Shown here piece after piece: positions 59,905-64,000 of a stretch of 64,000 nucleotides of DNA. This stretch comes from Typha latifolia (lineage: Eukaryota; Streptophyta; Magnoliopsida; Poales; Typhaceae). The position numbers were made by a program, and so were the translations under genes. The stretch lies in NCBI GenBank assembly GCA_019914945.1, contig CM034109.1:4836001-4900000 (forward strand). The letters run 5' to 3'. The stretch's first letter is position 1. Each line of letters starts with the position of its first letter. Under the pieces are notes generated by a model. The model did no database searches and had not been told where the DNA came from. It saw only the letters and a program-made list of their open reading frames with translations.

Positions 59905-62785
59905 GCGGTTTTTGGGCTGTGGCTAGGTGAGTCTTGAGCAGTCTCAATGTTTCATCTCGATCAGCAAGCTCCAAGTCAAGCTCGGTCCTATCCGCCGCCG
60001 CGAGTCTATCATAGGCACGCAAGACAGGGGGAGTGCGCCCATAAACCGCCTCAAAGGGGGTCATGCCGATGCTAGAGTGATGAGCCGTATTGTATGACCA
60101 CTCAGCCCATGAAAGGAATTTGACCCAATCCCTTGGTCGTTCTGCCACAAAGCATCGCAAGTATTGCTCCAGTCCGCGATTCACCACCTCAGTTTGGCCA
60201 TCTGTCTCGGGGTGATAAGCTGAACTCAGGTTGATTTGAGTCCCTTGCAATCTGAAGAACTCGGACCAAAACTCACTGATGAAGATGCGATCCCGGTCTG
60301 ATACGATCGTCCTAGGCATCCCATGCAAGCGTGCCACTTCCCGAACAAAAATTTCAGCAACCCTTTTTGCTGAAAATGGGTGAGACAATGTTATGAAATG
60401 AGCATATTTGCTCTGTCTATCCACCACAACCAACACCACCGATTGTCCCCGAACCTCCGGCAGCCCCTTGATGAAGTCCATGGAGATATCCTCCCAAATA
60501 CGCTCTGGTATAGGTAGTGGTTGTAGCAGCCCGCTAGGCTTGAGTGCCTCCGATTTGACTCGTTGGTAGATTTGACATTCACGCACATACTTCTTCACGT
60601 CCGTCTTCATCGCTGTCCATGTACAGTTTTGGGCCAGCCGCTTGTAGGTACGTAATACCCCTTCATGTCCTGCTATAGGAGTATCATGGAAGTGTGCCAT
60701 CAATAGTCTCCGTAGCTCTTCGTTCCGGGGTACCTTAATTCGCCCGCACTCTAGTACTAACCCATCGCGCTCCTCGTGCTCGGGGTGGCTTGAGGGGTTC
60801 TCTCTCAACTCCTCCATGAGTTGGACCAGCTCACTATCCTCTGCACTAGCTCTCTGCAGATCTGAGAAGAAAGGAAAGGTGGGCGCCGAGAAAGAAGCGA
60901 GCTCCCTTGCGACCCCTTCATTTGGAAGTTCAAGTAGCGGTTGGCTTCCATCTAGCAGCACTCTCTTGTCTTTTCTCCAAAACGTCAATGTGAGGCTTGT
61001 AAAATCAAATGTCACGGGCCCCAAGCTTCGAAGCCATTGGGTCCCCAAAACAATATCGGCACCTTGCAAGGCCAACGGATAAAGATCCAATGTGAAAGTT
61101 TGGCCTTGCACCTTCAATTCTACACCTCCACAAATAAAATCTGCTCGCAATGTGGTGCCATCTCCGATTGTCACATCGAACCCTTCCATGGGTTCCGACT
61201 CGAGCCCAATCTTCCTAAGGAGCCTCTTGTCAATGAAGTTGTGGGTGGACCCGGTGTCAATCAAGATTCTCACTATCGTTTTCTTGACTACCCCGTTTAC
61301 CCGCAAGGTTTTTGGCGCAGCTGTCCCCGAATAGGTGTGGACGGAGATTTCGGCTATCATGTCCTCCACAGGTTGCTCCTCAGTTTCTTCTCCTTGATGT
61401 CCAGCCACATCTGCACCTTCAGCTGCAAACTCATCCTCCGCTTCCTCCAATCCATCGATTAGCATCACCGATCCCATCGGTTTAGCGCAGCGATGCCCAG
61501 GTACAAACTTCTCATCACAACGGAAGCATAGGCCCTTGGCTCTTCTTTCTTCTACTTGGGCCGGTGTGAGTGCTCGTCCCGGACCTCTAGGTGCATACTT
61601 CACATCTTGGGATGGCTTCAAGGGTGCTCGAGGAGGTACCACTTTAGCAGCAACCCTTGGTATTCCGATAGTATTTCCCGCCGCTATGTTTGGTTGAGCT
61701 TGATTGCGGCTTCCTTGGCTCATCCAACTCTGTTTCAAGTGTATCTTCATGGCCCTATGTTTGTCTTCCATAAGCACCGCATCTTCGAAAGCCTCCTTTA
61801 AGGTTCTAGGCCTTAAAGCCCTCACATCGGCTTGTATGTCACCCCCGCAGCCCGGAGATGAAGGTCTTTGCGAAGTTTGCCGATCCGTCCATGGTGGATG
61901 ACATCGGCTACTAATCCTCTCAAATTCTTCTTGGTATGACCCAACCGTGGTCTTTTGCACCGTCTTTGAGAGGAGAGCATCAAAGTCTTCATATCCCGAT
62001 GCTCCAAATCGCCGTGTGATATCGACGCAAAATTCAGCCCAAGTTTCGATAGCCTCAGTGGCATTGGCTGCTCGAAACCAATGAAGCGCCGCATCCTCAA
62101 GGTGGAAGCTCGCAAGCGTCACCTTGTACTCTTCCGCCGTTCCTTGGTATGCAAAGAATTGCTCCGCCCTATACAACCAATCGATCGGGTCGCCACCTTT
62201 GAACTTGGGGAATTCGAGACGCACGACTTGCCCACGGATGCCATTGTCTCGTTCCGGATCATGTCCTTGTCTAACCGGGGGAGGATGCACCATGAAGGGT
62301 TGATGATCCCTCCTTCGGTTTTGATTAACTAGTTGTGGTTTCGGATCGTATTGACCCGCCCACGGATCTTGATCTCCAAGGCGGTCTCCATAGTGGTTCA
62401 CCCGTCGGATAGGTTCACCTGCAACTGGACCTGGTGTAACCATCCTTGCTTGTCTCTGCCCATAGGGTGGTGGTAGCAGCGGCTCTTGTGGTTGCAAAGG
62501 CTGAACCGGTGGCGATGGGTTCAAGGGGGTGGACTCGCGTCGTGGGGTCGATGGTGCTTTCCCGTTCACCCGTAGTTCCCGCATCATCTCCATCATCATC
62601 TGGTTGTTGATGGCCAATTGCTCTAAAATAGACCCCAACATGGCTTGAACGCTAGGTTCTTCCGTATTGTGATTAGATCGGGCGGTTCCACGGGTGGAAG
62701 TCCTTGCAATCGTTTCTCTCTCCTCTATTGGGAGAATCTCTTCTTCATCATCTCGCCGTGCAGCCATGGATCTGGTTGTCGTCAT
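59888..62785 (-). CDS. Gypsy A gag-protease-integrase polyprotein lacking RT
   Basis: Single frame of 965 codons starting MTTTRSMAARR, 25 bp from the primer-binding site. Gag core about 190-350; zinc knuckle Cys420, Cys423, His431, Cys433; aspartic protease LIDTGSTHNF (Asp510). At residues 616-629 protease ends and the text jumps into the linker that normally follows RNase H (ELASFSAPTFPF), so about 450 residues of RT-RNase H are missing, in frame. Integrase: zinc finger His700, His707, Cys737, with the fourth ligand Tyr740 instead of Cys; catalytic Asp770, Asp830, Glu866 with the usual 35-residue spacing. Residues 303-315 differ from B through compensating indels. The frame is intact but cannot make cDNA alone, so mobility would need a helper element. 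Confidence 0.92.
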   Translation of the reverse strand: MTTTRSMAARRDDEEEILPIEERETIARTSTRGTARSNHNTEEPSVQAMLGSILEQLAINNQMMMEMMRELRVNGKAPSTPRRESTPLNPSPPVQPLQPQEPLLPPPYGQRQARMVTPGPVAGEPIRRVNHYGDRLGDQDPWAGQYDPKPQLVNQNRRRDHQPFMVHPPPVRQGHDPERDNGIRGQVVRLEFPKFKGGDPIDWLYRAEQFFAYQGTAEEYKVTLASFHLEDAALHWFRAANATEAIETWAEFCVDITRRFGASGYEDFDALLSKTVQKTTVGSYQEEFERISSRCHPPWTDRQTSQRPSSPGCGGDIQADVRALRPRTLKEAFEDAVLMEDKHRAMKIHLKQSWMSQGSRNQAQPNIAAGNTIGIPRVAAKVVPPRAPLKPSQDVKYAPRGPGRALTPAQVEERRAKGLCFRCDEKFVPGHRCAKPMGSVMLIDGLEEAEDEFAAEGADVAGHQGEETEEQPVEDMIAEISVHTYSGTAAPKTLRVNGVVKKTIVRILIDTGSTHNFIDKRLLRKIGLESEPMEGFDVTIGDGTTLRADFICGGVELKVQGQTFTLDLYPLALQGADIVLGTQWLRSLGPVTFDFTSLTLTFWRKDKRVLLDGSQPLLELPNEGVARELASFSAPTFPFFSDLQRASAEDSELVQLMEELRENPSSHPEHEERDGLVLECGRIKVPRNEELRRLLMAHFHDTPIAGHEGVLRTYKRLAQNCTWTAMKTDVKKYVRECQIYQRVKSEALKPSGLLQPLPIPERIWEDISMDFIKGLPEVRGQSVVLVVVDRQSKYAHFITLSHPFSAKRVAEIFVREVARLHGMPRTIVSDRDRIFISEFWSEFFRLQGTQINLSSAYHPETDGQTEVVNRGLEQYLRCFVAERPRDWVKFLSWAEWSYNTAHHSSIGMTPFEAVYGRTPPVLRAYDRLAAADRTELDLELADRDETLRLLKTHLATAQKPHEANS

Positions 62786-62810
62786 TGGAAGCGCTTGTCC
62801 GAGGAAAGGT

Positions 62811-62823
62811 GGCTCTGATACCA
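62811..62823 (-). promoter_or_regulatory. Gypsy A primer-binding site
   Basis: Minus-strand TGGTATCAGAGCC, 3 bp inside the LTR edge at 62827. Further copies, with one or two changes, lie inside the LTR repeats. Confidence 0.95.
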
Positions 62824-62826
62824 GCT

Positions 62827-63810
62827 TGATACGATCTTCTCTTCGGGGCTAAGGCTTTGATACCAGTTTGATACGATCTTCTCTTTGGCTATGGAGCTCT
62901 GATACTAGATTGATACGATCAGGCATGGAACTTTGAAATTAGATTCCGAAAAGTGCTGTCGTCGGATCGACGTGAGATTTTGATATATTGTAGCCTCGTA
63001 AAAGAGCTTTCCAACAAATCTATTTACAGGCAAATCGGAGTTGGGGATCTCGAGATATCATTTGTTTAGTGGACGAACGTCAGGATGCTCTGTTTTGGAT
63101 TCGTGGATGGAGGCACGAGATCCTAGGTAATGGTGGATGGTGGTGGACCGGCATTAATGTGGTGGCACCGATGAAAAGTGATGGTGGAACGGTTGTGGTT
63201 GATGGAAGGATTAGGGCAAGTGTTGGATAGATTGGACGAAGGGGGAGAAGAGGGCCACCCCTAAGGGACTAGGGTGATTAGCCGGACGAGGGAGGTTAGA
63301 AGCAGCGTCGCCGGGGATTGAGAGAACGGGAGCGAAGAAGAGGAAGGAGGCAAGGCAAAACTCAATCTCAATAATCAATACCAATTTTGGTTGCCCTACA
63401 CATCCTTTTATAGGCTAACCAACAACTCACATTAACCCTAAAACACAATTTTCGCCGATCGCGTTCGAACTCGCCCGACCGCATTCGAACGCACCGAATT
63501 TGCTCTTCTGGATTTGCGATCGTGATCCAGGCGTTCGAACGCGTGATCGAACGCGCCTGTTGGTATTTGCGAACGCGATGCAGGCGTTCACAGTGCATTC
63601 GAACGCACCGCGTTAGAACGCACAGTACATTCTCTTCACCACGTTCACAACCCCGTTCACAAACCGCGTTCGAACTCACTCCACTCGCGTTCGAACGCGA
63701 CTTACAGAAAACTTATTTTAATGGAAATTAAACACTAAAACATGAAATAAAAAACACTCCTAAAGTGAACCCATGCTCGAGACGACGTCGGTGAAGTCCG
63801 AATCGTATCA
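62827..63810 (-). repeat. Gypsy A, 5' LTR with two extra terminal repeats
   Basis: Core 62911-63810 (900 bp, the same length as the 3' LTR core). Extra 42-bp units start at 62827 and 62869. Motif cluster 63455-63700. Confidence 0.93.
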
Positions 63811-64000
63811 TATAAGAGCTGAAAATTCATGTTGAATACCAAGAGAATTGCAAAATATAGAAAAATTTTCATTTTCAAATTCTCTACCATGATCAGAACG
63901 AATCCTAACTAGGGTAGTATATTTTTCATTCTGTAATTTTAAGCATAGTGATTTAAAAACTTCAAAGGTTTCAGACTTCTCACGTAGAAAGGCAACCCAG
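63811..64000 (-). pseudogene. Copia D integrase, upstream segment
   Basis: Minus-strand frame with REKSETFEVFKSLCLKLQ and RIRSDHGREFEN, containing the second catalytic Asp (SDHG), then the HEFSA stretch. It stops at the insertion site of gypsy A and continues at 58394 with TPQQNG. The rest lies beyond the window. Confidence 0.92.

Larger units (their letters stand above)
58395..63810 (-). mobile_element. Gypsy A (RT-less), inserted in Copia D integrase
   Basis: 5416-bp element with both LTRs, primer-binding site and a long open frame. Flanks 'tatag' (58390-58394) and 'tataa' (63811-63815) match at 4 of 5 bases. Removing the element and one flank copy brings the Copia integrase frame back into register across the site, which supports these outer limits. 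RT and RNase H are absent. It is the youngest-looking element here, with equal-length LTR cores and a 965-codon frame. Confidence 0.95.
48867..64000 (-). mobile_element. Copia element D (SIRE/Maximus-like), nested, runs off window
   Basis: Minus-strand Copia element inserted in gypsy C. From its 5' side (right edge) to 3' side: integrase (63811-64000 plus 58029-58394), RT/RNase H (52522-53530), an extra plant ORF (49887-50917), polypurine tract and 3' LTR (48867-49514). It is interrupted by gypsy A and gypsy B. The part between integrase and RT was lost at the B junction. Its 5' LTR and gag are outside the window. Confidence 0.9.

Noticed and set aside
59895..59915. Programmed -1 frameshift site in gypsy A (CCCAAAAAC)
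   Set aside because: The phase of the run does not fit the X XXY YYZ rule in the reading frame, and element C has one base fewer here; a homopolymer indel is simpler.
62811..62823. tRNA gene suggested by initiator tRNA-Met complementarity
   Set aside because: Only the 3' 13 bases match, next to an LTR edge; these are primer-binding sites. No full tRNA cloverleaf was noticed anywhere in the window.

Overview
This is nuclear DNA from a flowering plant. It consists almost entirely of LTR retrotransposons inserted into one another, with one intact ordinary gene and one small tandem gene pair. The plant origin follows from Ty3/gypsy chromodomain elements, a Copia element carrying the plant-specific extra ORF, primer-binding sites matching plant initiator tRNA-Met, a Tourist-like MITE and a plant GH20 beta-hexosaminidase. 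The very GC-rich, codon-biased hexosaminidase would suit a monocot, but that is inference; no species is claimed.

Layout. 1-5.3 kb: decayed gypsy elements (called F and E here), read on the minus strand, with LTR pieces. 6.8-7.3 kb: old LTR remnant. 7.6-22.7 kb: a tandem duplication of a small secreted Cys-containing peptide gene. Copy 1 (8.2 kb) is open. Copy 2 (11.8 kb) is split by a short gypsy element H (11916-21509) whose 5' LTR has itself been invaded. The largest insertion there is a Tekay-like solo LTR (13168-19402) in which a 1.33-kb segment was amplified to four tandem units. 22.7-26.8 kb: a gypsy gag remnant split by a short gypsy element G (23426-26580). 28963-30786: intact two-exon beta-hexosaminidase. 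26.8-28.8 and 34.1-45.5 kb: an AT-rich repeat family with inverted ends, GAA tracts and long internal palindromes, holding two solo LTRs with perfect 5-bp target duplications (35140-38277 and 43130-44009).

46-64 kb is a five-layer nest: Tekay-like LTR piece > gypsy LTR J > gypsy C > Copia D (SIRE/Maximus type, entering from beyond 64 kb) > gypsy B and gypsy A. A and B are close relatives with complementary losses. A keeps gag-protease-integrase in one 965-codon frame but has no reverse transcriptase or RNase H. B keeps RT-RNase H but has no integrase.

Most striking observations: (1) the RT-less protease-to-integrase junction of A recurs in separate element G, suggesting a propagating non-autonomous lineage; (2) the 3' ends of the A and B LTRs carry 42-44-bp tandem repeats, each holding another copy of the primer-binding site and LTR terminus; (3) the palindrome GCGTTCGAACGC is clustered in LTRs of several gypsy families and also in the unrelated Copia LTR; (4) the two peptide gene copies are broken in opposite ways, one lacking its TATA segment and the other its coding integrity. 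All coordinates come from reading the sequence by eye; ends of decayed repeats are approximate.
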